Assembly (NCBI RefSeq): GCF_004795035.1
Contig: NZ_SSBK01000021.1
Coordinates: 1-64,000, forward strand
Source of the DNA: Streptomyces sp. A0958
GTDB taxonomy: Bacteria > Actinomycetota > Actinomycetes > Streptomycetales > Streptomycetaceae
DNA length: 64,000 bases
Direction: 5' to 3'
This document shows, one piece after another, positions 33,659 through 42,705 of this stretch; positions within the stretch are counted from its first letter, which is position 1; each line of letters starts with the position of its first letter. The notes beneath the pieces were generated by a model. That model ran no database searches. It was not told where the DNA came from and saw only the letters and a program-made list of their open reading frames with translations. Both the position numbers and the translations under genes were made by a program.

Positions 33659-35298
33659 CGCCCGGACCGCCGGGGCCCGGCCAGCAGCGCCCTGGCCTGC
33701 TCCTCCTGCTCCGGAGTCAGCCCGGGCCGCACCTGGTCGCGGTAGTACCAGTGGCTGAGGGCGGACCGCAGCCGCAGGACGAGGCGGGTGCGGGCGGGGG
33801 CGCGCCGGGGTGCGGGCAGGTCGAGCGGCCGGGGCAGGTCCCTGGCCAGCAGGACGTACCGCTTGTCGTCGGGCAGCCGCTGGTGCTCCGGCCGGTAGCC
33901 GCCCTCGACCGACTGGCGTACGCCCCCGGTCTCCTCGCCGTCCTCCAGCAGCTCCCGGTCCCGCGCCTGGAGGGCCAGGCAGAGCCGGTCGGTCACCACG
34001 AACGCCACCGGCGGCAGGACGAACAGGGCGATGCGGAACGCCCAGGTCAGCGCGTGCACCGGTACGTCGAAGATGTCGGCGATCACGTCCTGCGCACCGG
34101 CGAGCAGGAGCACCGCGTAGGCCGTCAGGGCGCCGACCCCGAGCCCGGTGCGGACCGGCCGGTCGCGCGGGCGGTCGCAGACGTGGCGCTCGCCGGAGCC
34201 CCCGGTGATCCAACGCTCGAAGAAGGGATAGGCGTACAGGACGAGGAAGAGGGCGCCGGGCAGCAGCACCCCGGGCACCAGCGGGTTCCACATCAGGGTG
34301 TGGCCCCACAGCCGGGTCTCGACGCCGGGCATGAGCCGCAGCGCCCCCTCCAGGAAGCCGACGTACCAGTCGGGCTGGGCGCCGGTGGAGACCTGGTCGG
34401 TGCGGTACGGCCCGTAGTTCCAGACGGGGTTGATCTGCGCGAGGGCGCCCAGCAGGGCGAGCACGCCGAAGACCATGAAGAAGAGACCGGCCGACTTCGC
34501 CACGTACTGCGGGAAGAACGGCTGGCCGACCACGTTGCGGCCGGTCCGGCCCGGCCCGGCCCACTGTGTGTGCTTCAGGTGCACGATGAGCAGCAGGTGC
34601 AGGCTGACCAGGGCGAGGAGAAGGCCGGGGACGAGCAGGATGTGCACCGGGTAGAGCCGCGAGACGATGTCGTCGCCCGGGTACTGGCCGCCGAACACGA
34701 AGAAGCTCACATAGGTCCCGACGACCGGGAGCGACAGCATGATGCCCTGCGCGGTGCGCAGCCCCGTGCCGGAGAGCAGGTCGTCGGGGAGCGAGTAGCC
34801 GGCGAAGCCCTCCAGGAGGGCGAGGAGGAACATCGTCACCCCCACCGTCCAGTTGATCTCGCGGGGCCTGCGGAACGCGCCGGTGAAGAAGACCCGCAGC
34901 ATGTGCACACCGATCGAGGCGACGAAGACGAGCGCCGCCCAGTGGTGGATCTGCCGGACCAGCAGCCCGCCGCGTACGTCGAAGCTGATGCGGAGCGTGC
35001 TGGCGTACGCCTCCGACATGCGGACCCCGTGCAGGGGCGCGTACGAGCCGACGTACACCGATTCGGTCATCGACGGCTGGAAGAACAGCGTCAGGTACAC
35101 CCCGGTGATCAGGAGGACGACGAAGCTGTAGAGGGCCAGCTCGCCGAGGAGGAAGGACCAGTGGTCCGGGAAGGCCTTGCGCAGGAGTGCCCTGGCCGCC
35201 TCGGCGAGCGGGAGCCGCGCGTCGACGGCGTTCGCCGCCTCCTCCCCCATCCGCCGCGCCTTGCCCTTCGCACGCGCCCTCTTCTTCGACAGCAGCAC
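33619..35298 (-). CDS. qcrB: cytochrome bc1 complex cytochrome b subunit (orphan paralogue)
   Basis: This 559-residue protein has nine or so membrane spans. Heme-ligand histidines lie in HHWAALVFVASIGVHMLRVF and YPVHILLVPGLLLALVSLHL, and NPVWNYGPY precedes the C-terminal extension. It is longer than classical cytochrome b because of a cytoplasmic tail, as in actinobacterial QcrB. The usual partners qcrC and qcrA are not adjacent, so this is a second copy, paired instead with the convergent ctaD-ctaF. It could form an alternative supercomplex with subunits from elsewhere (inferred). Confidence 0.93.
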   Translation of the reverse strand: MLLSKKRARAKGKARRMGEEAANAVDARLPLAEAARALLRKAFPDHWSFLLGELALYSFVVLLITGVYLTLFFQPSMTESVYVGSYAPLHGVRMSEAYASTLRISFDVRGGLLVRQIHHWAALVFVASIGVHMLRVFFTGAFRRPREINWTVGVTMFLLALLEGFAGYSLPDDLLSGTGLRTAQGIMLSLPVVGTYVSFFVFGGQYPGDDIVSRLYPVHILLVPGLLLALVSLHLLLIVHLKHTQWAGPGRTGRNVVGQPFFPQYVAKSAGLFFMVFGVLALLGALAQINPVWNYGPYRTDQVSTGAQPDWYVGFLEGALRLMPGVETRLWGHTLMWNPLVPGVLLPGALFLVLYAYPFFERWITGGSGERHVCDRPRDRPVRTGLGVGALTAYAVLLLAGAQDVIADIFDVPVHALTWAFRIALFVLPPVAFVVTDRLCLALQARDRELLEDGEETGGVRQSVEGGYRPEHQRLPDDKRYVLLARDLPRPLDLPAPRRAPARTRLVLRLRSALSHWYYRDQVRPGLTPEQEEQARALLAGPRRSGRQRAGSGFWKTKP

Positions 35299-35662
35299 GA
35301 GTCGCCTCTCGGTCGGCCGGTTGTTCCGCGCTCGACGGAAGGGGTACCCCCGGATCGTCCGCTGTCACGGGGCGCGCGCCGGGTTCGTCGCAACGGTGCC
35401 GCGCTCTTGCGCCGCTCGGCCGACGCCCGCGTGCACCGGCGCGCGAGCGGGAGGCTCGGGTGCCGGCGCGCGCTGCTCTCGGCGTTTCGGCCAACCTCTC
35501 ACCGAGGCGGGCCCCGTGCGGGGCACGGGTGGATGTATCCCGCACGCCCGTACGGCCCTGCACGGCGGGGCTCGGAGGCCGACCGAAACACAGGTGTTCG
35601 AGTTCAGGGGGCGGTCGTTAGGCCAGGTGACCCAGCCGCGACCGACCACAGAGGGGGCCACG
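35299..35662. other. 364-bp divergent region between qcrB and the ABC exporter
   Basis: The region is extremely GC-rich, with two near-identical CCGGCGCGCG words (about 35437 and 35463). I see no credible gene on either strand and no promoter with both hexamers. It should hold the promoters of both flanking units. Confidence 0.35.
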
Positions 35663-37654
35663 TTGACTTCGGCCGGCACGCCTGAACAGCTGAGTGCGGA
35701 CACAGCGAGCACGGAGACGGAAGCACCACCGGAAGGCGGAAGCGGGAGCGCGGGCGGAAGCGGAAGCGCGGGCGGAAGCGGAAGCGCGGCGCGGCGGGAG
35801 GAGTTCCTGTACCGGGACGAGTCCCGGCTGCAGGCCGGTGCGCAGCTGACGAGCGGCACGATGGCGCGGCGGCTGCCCGCGCTGGTGCTCCGGTCGCTGC
35901 GGATGGCCTGGCAGGTGGACCGGGCGGCGACGGCGGGTCTGCTGGCCTGCCAGGTGGGCGGCGGGGTGCTGGCCGCGCTGGGGCTGCTCGCGGTCACGAG
36001 CACCATCACCGCGCTGGTCTCCTCCGGTGACATCACGGACCGGCTGTGGGACGCGGCCCCGCAGTTGACGGTCATCGCGGCGGCCGCCGGGGTGCGCGCG
36101 CTGCTGGGGGTCGTGGTGACGTGGCTGACGGGCAGGCTGCGGCCGGTCCTGGCCCGTGCGGCGGAGCTGACGATGATCGAGGCCGCGCTCGGTGCGGAGC
36201 TCGCGGCGAACAACATGCCCGGGTACAACGACTTCTACGACATCGCGGACCGGGGCGCCCAGGTCACCCCCGACCTCGTGGCCGAGTCCCAGGACGTGCT
36301 GGCCGCCACCGCCACGCTCGCCGCCGGGGCGACCGTGCTCGCGGTCCTGCACCCGGCGCTCCTGCCGCTGCTCCTGGTCGCGTGCCTGCCGCAGGCCGCC
36401 GCGTACGTACGGGCGGCCCGTGTCCTGTACCTGGCGGGCCTGGAGACGTCCGGGCGTCGCCGCATGCTGTCCAAGTTGCGCTGGCACATGGCGTACACGG
36501 AGTCCAGCGAGGAGATGCGGGCCTGCCTGGCCGGCCCGTTCCTCACCGGGCGGTACCGCCGTCTCGCGACGTCCGTGAACGCCGCCGAACGCAGGGCCGC
36601 CGACACCGGGGCGTGGATGGGTCTGGCCGGTGCCGCCGTCGGCGGGGTCGCCTCGGCCGGCGTGTGGGCGGCGCTGCTGTACCTCCTGGCCACCGGCCGC
36701 ATGGACCTCGCGGCGGGCGGCGGCGCCGTCTTCGCGCTCCAGACGGCCACCACGTCCGTGCGCGGCATCATCAACGGCGGGGCGCGGCTGGTGCGTACCG
36801 GCTGGTACGTCCAGGACTGGCAGCGGTTCCTCGACAACGCCCACGGCCAGGCGATGGTGGTCTCCCGGGGCACCAGGACCCTGTCGGCCGCGCCGGAGCG
36901 GTTCGAGGCCCGCGACCTCACCTACCGGTACGACGGCGCGCCCGCCGACAGCCTCGCCGGGATCTCCCTGCACGTGAAGCGCGGCGAGATCGTGGCCCTG
37001 GTCGGGGAGAACGGCTCGGGCAAGACCACCCTGTCCCGGCTGCTGTGCGGGCTGCTGCTGCCGACGACCGGCGCGGTGGCCTGGGGCCACACCACGACCG
37101 CCGAGCTCGACCCGTGGGAGGCGTGGCGACACGTCGCGCTGGTCCCGCAGAAGTACACGTACCTGCCGCTGACCATGCGCGACAACATCACCTTCGGCCA
37201 GGGCGACACCAGCGACGCGGCCGTCCTCGCCGCCTGCGAGGCGTCAGGGGCGGTCGACATGCTGCCCGCGCTGCGCTCCGGCCTCGACACGCTGCTCACG
37301 GCGGAGTGGTTCGGCGGCCAGCAACTGTCCGGCGGGCAGTGGCAGCGCACGGTCCTGACCCGGGCGTTCCACCGCCAGGCGTCCCTGCTGGTGATGGACG
37401 AGCCCACGGCGGCGCTGGACGCCCGGGCCGAGTACCGCATCTTCACCGGCCTGCGGGACCTGGCCAAGGACCGGGCGGTCCTGCTGATCACCCACCGCCT
37501 CAGCAACGTCAGCATCGCCGACCGGATCGTGGTCCTGGACGGTGGACGGATCGTGCAGGAGGGCACGTACGAACAACTGACCCGCGAGCCAGGCCTGTTC
37601 AGGACGCTGTGGGACCTGCAACAACGCACGGGCGAGGACCCGGCCACCCCCTGA
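35663..37654 (+). CDS. ABC transporter with fused permease and ATPase
   Basis: This 663-residue protein begins with about 65 disordered residues, including three GGSGSA units. Six membrane spans follow (about 90-365), then an ATPase domain: Walker A GENGSGKTT at about 448-456, signature LSGGQWQR at about 555, Walker B LLVMDEPTAALD near 575-586 and switch LLITHR. The fused layout is that of exporters. I choose TTG at 35663 because GAGGGGG precedes it by 5 bp; a GTG at 35627 is the alternative. It heads a run with two Nudix genes and a methyltransferase, so a nucleotide-like or modified substrate is possible but unproven. Confidence 0.88.
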   Translation: MTSAGTPEQLSADTASTETEAPPEGGSGSAGGSGSAGGSGSAARREEFLYRDESRLQAGAQLTSGTMARRLPALVLRSLRMAWQVDRAATAGLLACQVGGGVLAALGLLAVTSTITALVSSGDITDRLWDAAPQLTVIAAAAGVRALLGVVVTWLTGRLRPVLARAAELTMIEAALGAELAANNMPGYNDFYDIADRGAQVTPDLVAESQDVLAATATLAAGATVLAVLHPALLPLLLVACLPQAAAYVRAARVLYLAGLETSGRRRMLSKLRWHMAYTESSEEMRACLAGPFLTGRYRRLATSVNAAERRAADTGAWMGLAGAAVGGVASAGVWAALLYLLATGRMDLAAGGGAVFALQTATTSVRGIINGGARLVRTGWYVQDWQRFLDNAHGQAMVVSRGTRTLSAAPERFEARDLTYRYDGAPADSLAGISLHVKRGEIVALVGENGSGKTTLSRLLCGLLLPTTGAVAWGHTTTAELDPWEAWRHVALVPQKYTYLPLTMRDNITFGQGDTSDAAVLAACEASGAVDMLPALRSGLDTLLTAEWFGGQQLSGGQWQRTVLTRAFHRQASLLVMDEPTAALDARAEYRIFTGLRDLAKDRAVLLITHRLSNVSIADRIVVLDGGRIVQEGTYEQLTREPGLFRTLWDLQQRTGEDPATP

Positions 37655-37695
37655 CCGACCGACGACACCGCTCCCCCGCAACGAAAGGCGCCACC

Positions 37696-39147
37696 ATGCC
37701 CCAACCACCCCCCTCCCGCTCCCACATCCACGCCGTGGTGACCGCCTACCTGGCCCGCCACCCGGCCGAACGGCACGCCCTCGCGCCGCTGTTGGCGGCA
37801 CTGGACGCGCCGGACGATCCCACCGCCCGGACGACGCTGCCCGGACACATCACGTGCAGCGCCGCCGTCGTCGACCGCGACGGGCGGGTCCTGCACGTGC
37901 GCCACAACGCGACGGGCGGCCTGCTGCTCGCCCCGGGCGGCCATGTGGAGCCGGGCGACGTGACCCTGCTCGGGGCCGCCCTGCGCGAGGTGGAGGAGGA
38001 GACCGGCATCCCGGCCGCACAGCTCTGCCACACCGCCGCCTTCCTCACCGAGCCGGCCGACATCGACGTACACGACATCGACGCGAACCCCGCCAAGGGC
38101 GAACCCGCGCACCGCCACTACGACTTCCGGTACGTGTTCCACCTCGTACCGGAGGCCGTCGGGACCACCCTCCGGGCGGACGAGGTCTCGGCGGCGACCT
38201 GGCTGCCGCTCACCGAGGCCACCTGCCCGTCCCTGCGCGCCAAGCTCCTCGCCGCACGCCTGGACACGGGCCCGGAGCCGCTGAACGCCTCCGTCCTCAT
38301 CCGCAACGACCGGGGCGAGTACCTGCTGCATCTGCGCGACCACTACCCGGGCCGGATCTGGGAGCCGGGCGCCTGGTCGGTCCTCGGCGGCGGCCGGGAA
38401 CGGCAGGACACCTCACCGGAGGCGACGGCCCGCCGCGAACTGCACGAGGAGACCGGCCTCACGCTCCCCCACCTCCAACCATTCGCGGTGGAGGAGGCCA
38501 TCGGCCTCGACGGCACGACCGTCCTCATCCAGATCTTCACCGGCCGCTGGAACGGCGACGCCGCCGCCCTGCCCCTGACGGAGGGCGTCATGCTGGCCTG
38601 GTTCGACCCGCAGATGATGCCCCGGCTGCGGATGGCGCCCTCGACCCTCGCGCTGGTCCAACGGCACGCGCGGCAGGCCGGCCCCCCGAAACCGGCATCG
38701 GGGACCGGAGCGGTGCCGCGCGTCGTCGGCGTGCACCTCTACCTGGAGCGCGAGGGCAAGGTCCTGCTGGGCCTGAGGCACCCGGACAGCGCGTACGCGG
38801 GGAACGTCCACCACGTCCTGGCCGGGCACTGCGAGCGGGAGAGCGCCGCCGACTGCCTGGCGCGCGAGGCGTGGGAGGAGGCGGGCCTCGTCGTCGACCC
38901 GGCCGCAGCCGAACTGGTCCACGTGGTGCACCTGGTGGACGCCACGGGCGGGCCGCCGAGGATGCAGCTCTTCCTCCGCGCGGAGGCCCGGGGCGAGCCG
39001 GCGGTGTACGAACCCGACCGGTGCGTGTCCTGGGGCTGGTGGCCCGTGGACGCCCTTCCCGACCCGATCGTCCCCTACACCCGCGCCGCGATCGAGGGCA
39101 TCCGCGCCGGCCGCCTGTTCACCGAGCTGGGCTGGGGGTCGGCATGA
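37696..39147 (+). CDS. protein with three tandem Nudix domains
   Basis: This 483-residue cytosolic protein carries three Nudix boxes. Box one is near 82-105 (GGHVEPGDVT, then REVEEETGI at 97-105). Box two is near 232-255 (RELHEETGL at 247-255). Box three is near 377-398 (AGHCERESA, then REAWEEAGL at 390-398). Boxes one and two are one residue longer than the classic spacing before RExxEExG; all metal-binding glutamates are present. Nudix enzymes cleave nucleoside diphosphates linked to another group. Three in one chain is rare. It follows the ABC exporter by 41 bp and its stop overlaps the next gene. Confidence 0.88.
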   Translation: MPQPPPSRSHIHAVVTAYLARHPAERHALAPLLAALDAPDDPTARTTLPGHITCSAAVVDRDGRVLHVRHNATGGLLLAPGGHVEPGDVTLLGAALREVEEETGIPAAQLCHTAAFLTEPADIDVHDIDANPAKGEPAHRHYDFRYVFHLVPEAVGTTLRADEVSAATWLPLTEATCPSLRAKLLAARLDTGPEPLNASVLIRNDRGEYLLHLRDHYPGRIWEPGAWSVLGGGRERQDTSPEATARRELHEETGLTLPHLQPFAVEEAIGLDGTTVLIQIFTGRWNGDAAALPLTEGVMLAWFDPQMMPRLRMAPSTLALVQRHARQAGPPKPASGTGAVPRVVGVHLYLEREGKVLLGLRHPDSAYAGNVHHVLAGHCERESAADCLAREAWEEAGLVVDPAAAELVHVVHLVDATGGPPRMQLFLRAEARGEPAVYEPDRCVSWGWWPVDALPDPIVPYTRAAIEGIRAGRLFTELGWGSA

Positions 39148-39689
39148 ACGAGACCGGCACGTTCCCCGGCCCCCGTGAGGCGCCCGGGCGGGTCATGCTC
39201 CCGCCGGAGGAGTACGCCCGCTCGGTGCCCAAGTCGACCGGTTTCGCCTGCGTGTTCTTCACCGACAGGCAGGACCGCCCGGTGCAGCTGCGGGCCACGT
39301 ACTCCCGGACGCACCCCTGGCAGTTCCCCGGCGGCACGATGGACCACGGCGAGCGGCCCTGGGAGACGGCGCGGCGGGAGTGCCGGGAGGAGACGGGCAT
39401 CGAGGTCCCGGGCCCGCCCCGCCTGCTGGCCTCGGTCTTCGGCCCGCCCGGCCCCGACTGGCCGTTCAGTACCTCGGGCTGCGTCTTCGACGGCGGCCGG
39501 CTCACGGACGACCAGATCCGCGCCATCGTCCTGGACCCGGACGAGCACGACGCGGTCCGGGCCCTGTCCCTGGAGGAGTGGTACCCCCTGATGCCCCCGC
39601 AGGACTTCGCCCGCCTCGAAGCGGTGATGACGGCCAGGCTGACGGGCACGGCCGCGTACTTCGACGCGTGGGGGTGGGGGGACGCATGA
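39144..39689 (+). CDS. Nudix hydrolase
   Basis: This 181-residue protein has a canonical Nudix box: GGTMDHGERPWETARRECRE from residue 63 and EETGI, with exact GX5EX7REUXEEXGU spacing. The N-terminal 25 residues are Pro-rich. The ATG at 39144 overlaps the stop of the triple-Nudix gene (ATGA), so production is coupled. The substrate class cannot be read from sequence, since Nudix specificity lies outside the box. Confidence 0.9.
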   Translation: MNETGTFPGPREAPGRVMLPPEEYARSVPKSTGFACVFFTDRQDRPVQLRATYSRTHPWQFPGGTMDHGERPWETARRECREETGIEVPGPPRLLASVFGPPGPDWPFSTSGCVFDGGRLTDDQIRAIVLDPDEHDAVRALSLEEWYPLMPPQDFARLEAVMTARLTGTAAYFDAWGWGDA

Positions 39690-39717
39690 ACAGCGCGGTG
39701 ACGAGGGGAGACGGACG

Positions 39718-40470
39718 TTGAAGCAGGACCGCACGGAGACATGGCGGAAGCACTACGCGCAAGGTCTGGGGTTTCGCCCCTTGGGTCCACGTGAACGGGC
39801 GCTGCTGACCGAGCACGTACCGGCCCCCGAGGGCGGACGGGCCGCCCGCGCCCTGGAGGTCGGCTGCGGTACGGGTGAACTCGCCGCCGCCCTGGCCGCG
39901 ATGGGCTACGACGTGGACGCCGTCGACTTCACACAGGAGGCGCTCATCCGGGCCCGCGCGCAGTACGCCGCAGTGCGGGAGGTTCGCTTCCTCTGCCTGG
40001 ACGTCGAGCACGACGAGCTGCCCGATCCGCCCGGGGAGACCGCCCCCGGGTACGACCTGATCACGATGCGGCTGTGCATCGCCTTCATCCACGACCGCAC
40101 CCGCCTCCTGCACGCACTGGGCACACGGCTACGCGAGGGCGGCGCGCTCGTCGTCATCACCCCCGTCGCGGAGCACACCCCGGAGGCGCGTCGGCACATC
40201 GCCCCGGACGAGGACGAGCTGAGCCTCCTCGCGGACGGTTTCGATGAGGCGGAGAGATTCGACGCGGAGGGCCTGGCGCTGCTGGTGCTGCGCGGGCCCG
40301 GCGGTTCGTTCACCGCCGTGGAGAAGCTCCGCCCGGCGCCGCAGGCCGTGCTGGGTGCGACGGCCGTGGTCACCAACCAGCGCGGGCCGGGTTCTGCTGG
40401 TGACCCTCTTGACCTTCCTGACCTTCTCGGCCTTCCCGGCCTTCCCGGTGGCCTTCGGGGCCGGCGGTAG
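39718..40470 (+). CDS. class I SAM-dependent methyltransferase
   Basis: This protein of about 250 residues has SAM motif I ALEVGCGTGELAAALAAMGY near 44-63, motif II DAVDFTQEAL and motif III DLITMRLCIAFIHD. The start is TTG at 39718, with GAGGGGAG upstream. The C-terminal 30 residues, after VVTNQRGPGS, are a low-complexity Leu/Gly/Pro run from a short nucleotide repeat, so the functional end may be near residue 220. It closes the run begun by the ABC exporter; it could methylate the exported compound or a nucleotide-derived intermediate (inferred). Confidence 0.85.
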   Translation: MKQDRTETWRKHYAQGLGFRPLGPRERALLTEHVPAPEGGRAARALEVGCGTGELAAALAAMGYDVDAVDFTQEALIRARAQYAAVREVRFLCLDVEHDELPDPPGETAPGYDLITMRLCIAFIHDRTRLLHALGTRLREGGALVVITPVAEHTPEARRHIAPDEDELSLLADGFDEAERFDAEGLALLVLRGPGGSFTAVEKLRPAPQAVLGATAVVTNQRGPGSAGDPLDLPDLLGLPGLPGGLRGRR

Positions 40471-40499
40471 GCCGCGAACGGCCGGGGGTCTGCCGTCTC

Positions 40500-41714
40500 T
40501 CACCCCTCGGTCAGCCGCTGGATGACCTCGACGGTTCGCCCTGCACCGTCCTCCCCCGCCATGTGGTGGGCGGCCTTCGCGGCGGCTTCCGCGTAGGCCC
40601 TCTGTCGCACGACGCGGCCGAGTGCGTCGGCGAGCCGTTCGGCAGTGAGGGAGCGGAAGGGGATCGGCTCGTCGGCGGCGCCGATGGCGGCGAGCCGCCG
40701 GGCCCAGAACGGCTGGTCGGCCGTCACCGGGACGGTGACCGCGGGAACCCCGGCGCGCAGTGCGGCGGCCGAGGTGCCGGCCCCGGCGTGGTGGACGACC
40801 GCGGCCAGCCGAGGGAACAGCAGGGCGTGCGGTACGTCCCCGACGGTGAGCACGTCGTCGCCGTCGGCGGCGAGCCCGGCGCTGCCGGCCTGGAGGATGC
40901 CGCGCAACCCGGCACGGCGCAGGGCCCGCACGGCGACCCCGCTCAGCCGTTCCCCCTCACCGGCCGCCATGCTCCCGAAGCCGATGAGGACGGGCGGGGG
41001 TCCGGCGCGCAGGAAGTCCTCCAGGTCCGTGGGCAGCCGTTCGGCCGCTGCGTGGTGGGGCCACCAGTTGCCCACCACGTGCAGGCCCGGACGCCAGTCG
41101 GAGGGCCTGGGCACCAGGGCCGTGCTGAAGCCGTGCACGATGGGCCGGTTCGCGCGCTCCTGTCGCCGGCGCGTCTCGGCGGGCGAGGCCGGGGGCAGCC
41201 CGAGGCGGTCGCGCAGCCGGGCCACCGCCGGCGCGTAGAGGCGGTCGGTCATCCGCAGGGCGAAGCGCCCGGCCGCGCGGTTGGCGGGGCGGCCCAGTGA
41301 GCGGGAGCCGGTGACGACGGGCGGGAAGTCGCCGGTCGGGACCGTGGGCTGGAGGTACACGCCGAGGCTCGGGGCGCCGGTGGCTTCGGCGAGGTGCCAG
41401 CCGAGCGGGGCCGTCGTGGTCGACAGCAGCAGCAGATCCGTACCGTCGGCCATCGCGTCGGCGAACCCCTGGCCCAAGTCGGCGATGAACGCGGCGGCGG
41501 TCCGCATGAGTTCTCGTCGCCCCGTACCCGCACCCCCCTTGTGCGGGTCGGCGGGGAGGCCGCGGAACTCCAGCCCGGCATCGCGGACGAGGGGCGCGAA
41601 GGCGTCCGTGGTGGCGAGAGCGACGTCGTGGCCGGCCGCGCGCAGTGCGGCGCCCAGGCCCGTGTAGGGCGCGACATCGCCACGCGATCCGGCCGCGGCG
41701 ATCAGTATCCTCAT
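40500..41714 (-). CDS. glycosyltransferase family 1 (macrolide-glycosyltransferase type)
   Basis: This 404-residue GT-B enzyme starts MRILIAAAGSRGDVAPYTGL and has the C-terminal donor-sugar motif VHHAGAGTSAAALRAGVPAV. The fold is that of MGT/UGT-like enzymes that glycosylate macrolides, flavonoids or lipids. Its ATG at 41714 overlaps the stop of the MerR/TipA-like regulator (ATGA). The pairing suggests drug-induced inactivation by glycosylation, a known self-resistance strategy in streptomycetes; the target compound is unknown. Confidence 0.9.
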   Translation of the reverse strand: MRILIAAAGSRGDVAPYTGLGAALRAAGHDVALATTDAFAPLVRDAGLEFRGLPADPHKGGAGTGRRELMRTAAAFIADLGQGFADAMADGTDLLLLSTTTAPLGWHLAEATGAPSLGVYLQPTVPTGDFPPVVTGSRSLGRPANRAAGRFALRMTDRLYAPAVARLRDRLGLPPASPAETRRRQERANRPIVHGFSTALVPRPSDWRPGLHVVGNWWPHHAAAERLPTDLEDFLRAGPPPVLIGFGSMAAGEGERLSGVAVRALRRAGLRGILQAGSAGLAADGDDVLTVGDVPHALLFPRLAAVVHHAGAGTSAAALRAGVPAVTVPVTADQPFWARRLAAIGAADEPIPFRSLTAERLADALGRVVRQRAYAEAAAKAAHHMAGEDGAGRTVEVIQRLTEG

Positions 41715-42511
41715 CGCTCCTCCTCGGCACCGGTACGGTCGGCGGCCCGACGGGCCGCGTTGGCGTGGACGGCCTTGCACAGATGGGCGGCCAGGCCCGG
41801 GCGCTGCTGGGGCGCCGGTACGACCAGGGCGAAGGCACGTGGATCGGCGGCGAAGTCGTCCGCGATGCGCCGGTGCATGTCGGGCGGGCAGGAGGTGAAC
41901 CAGCGCGAGATGTGCAGGCGGTGCTCCTCGGCCAGGTCCATGGCCCGCTCGCCGTCGCTCGCCTCCCCCTCGTCGAAGGCCGCCAGCAACTCCGCGCGCC
42001 AGGCCGTGGCCTCGCCCATGAGCTGCCGCCAGTCCTCCTTGGTGTGGGCTGCGGCGCGGGCCATGGCCTCGCGCTGACCCGGCGAGTGCGCCCATTTGAG
42101 CTCCGCCTCGGTGGCGTAGCTCAGGTCGAAGGTGATCTCCCCGAACACCTCGAAGCGTTCCTGCGGGGTCAGGGAGACCCCGGTCCGCTGCACCTCGATC
42201 GCCCGTTGCGCCACCTCGGACAGCCGTTGCAGCCTGGCGATCTCCGCCTGCAACTGCTCCTGCCTGGACCGCAGGTGATCCAGGGCGTTGGCCTGCGGGT
42301 CCTTGAAGAGATCGGCGATCTCGTCCAGTGCGAAGCCGAGCTCGCGGTAGAAAAGGATCTGCTGGAGCCGGACCAGGTCGGCGTCGCCGTAGAGCCGGTA
42401 GCCGGCCTGACTACGGCCGCTGGGCGAGAGCAGCCCCGCCTTGTCGTAGTGATGCAACGTACGCACCGTCACTCCGGCGAAGGCCGAGACCTGCCCCACG
42501 GAATAGCTCAT
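41711..42511 (-). CDS. MerR-family, TipA-like antibiotic-sensing regulator
   Basis: This 266-residue protein has an N-terminal MerR helix-turn-helix (YSVGQVSAFAGVTVRTLHHY, then GYRLYGDADLVRLQQI), a coiled-coil linker near 75-110 and a C-terminal TipAS-type ligand domain ending with HISRWFTSCPPDMHRRIADDF. TipAS domains bind thiopeptides and related drugs; the cysteine in the SCPPDMH segment matches the position that reacts with thiostrepton. A 19-bp-spacer promoter upstream supports autoregulation. Confidence 0.9.
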   Translation of the reverse strand: MSYSVGQVSAFAGVTVRTLHHYDKAGLLSPSGRSQAGYRLYGDADLVRLQQILFYRELGFALDEIADLFKDPQANALDHLRSRQEQLQAEIARLQRLSEVAQRAIEVQRTGVSLTPQERFEVFGEITFDLSYATEAELKWAHSPGQREAMARAAAHTKEDWRQLMGEATAWRAELLAAFDEGEASDGERAMDLAEEHRLHISRWFTSCPPDMHRRIADDFAADPRAFALVVPAPQQRPGLAAHLCKAVHANAARRAADRTGAEEER

Positions 42512-42535
42512 CCACCTGCCCTTTCGTCGCCGCCA

Positions 42536-42566
42536 AGCATCGGGCCTGACGTAAGGGGAGAGTCAA
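42536..42566 (-). promoter_or_regulatory. MerR-type promoter of the TipA-like gene
   Basis: On the minus strand, -35 TTGACT (42561-42566) and -10 GATGCT (42536-42541) are 19 bp apart; the long spacer is the hallmark of MerR-activated promoters. The spacer contains CCCCTTACGTCAGG, which resembles the operator word of other drug-sensing MerR proteins. Confidence 0.7.
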
Positions 42567-42705
42567 CCCGTGCGTGGTCCGCCCATTCCAGCTCGAAGTC
42601 CCTCTCGCTGCGCGGGCGCCGGAAGGTCGAACGGCTGTTCCGCGGCGGACGGTTAGGATTTCCGGTGCTCGAACCCCTGGCACCAGCGAACCGGTGGACA
42701 TCCCC

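Noticed and set aside
35177..35662. Long N-terminal extension of the ABC exporter
   Set aside because: It would overlap the start of the divergent qcrB gene and has shadow-like composition; TTG 35663 with a good ribosome-binding site is better.
40372..40470. Frameshift at the end of the methyltransferase
   Set aside because: The odd C-terminal tail could reflect a frameshift, but the alternative frame is also low-complexity, so no clear correction can be proposed.
42574..42705. N-terminal extension of the hypothetical gene at 42.7 kb
   Set aside because: It overlaps the MerR promoter region and has no conserved-looking residues.
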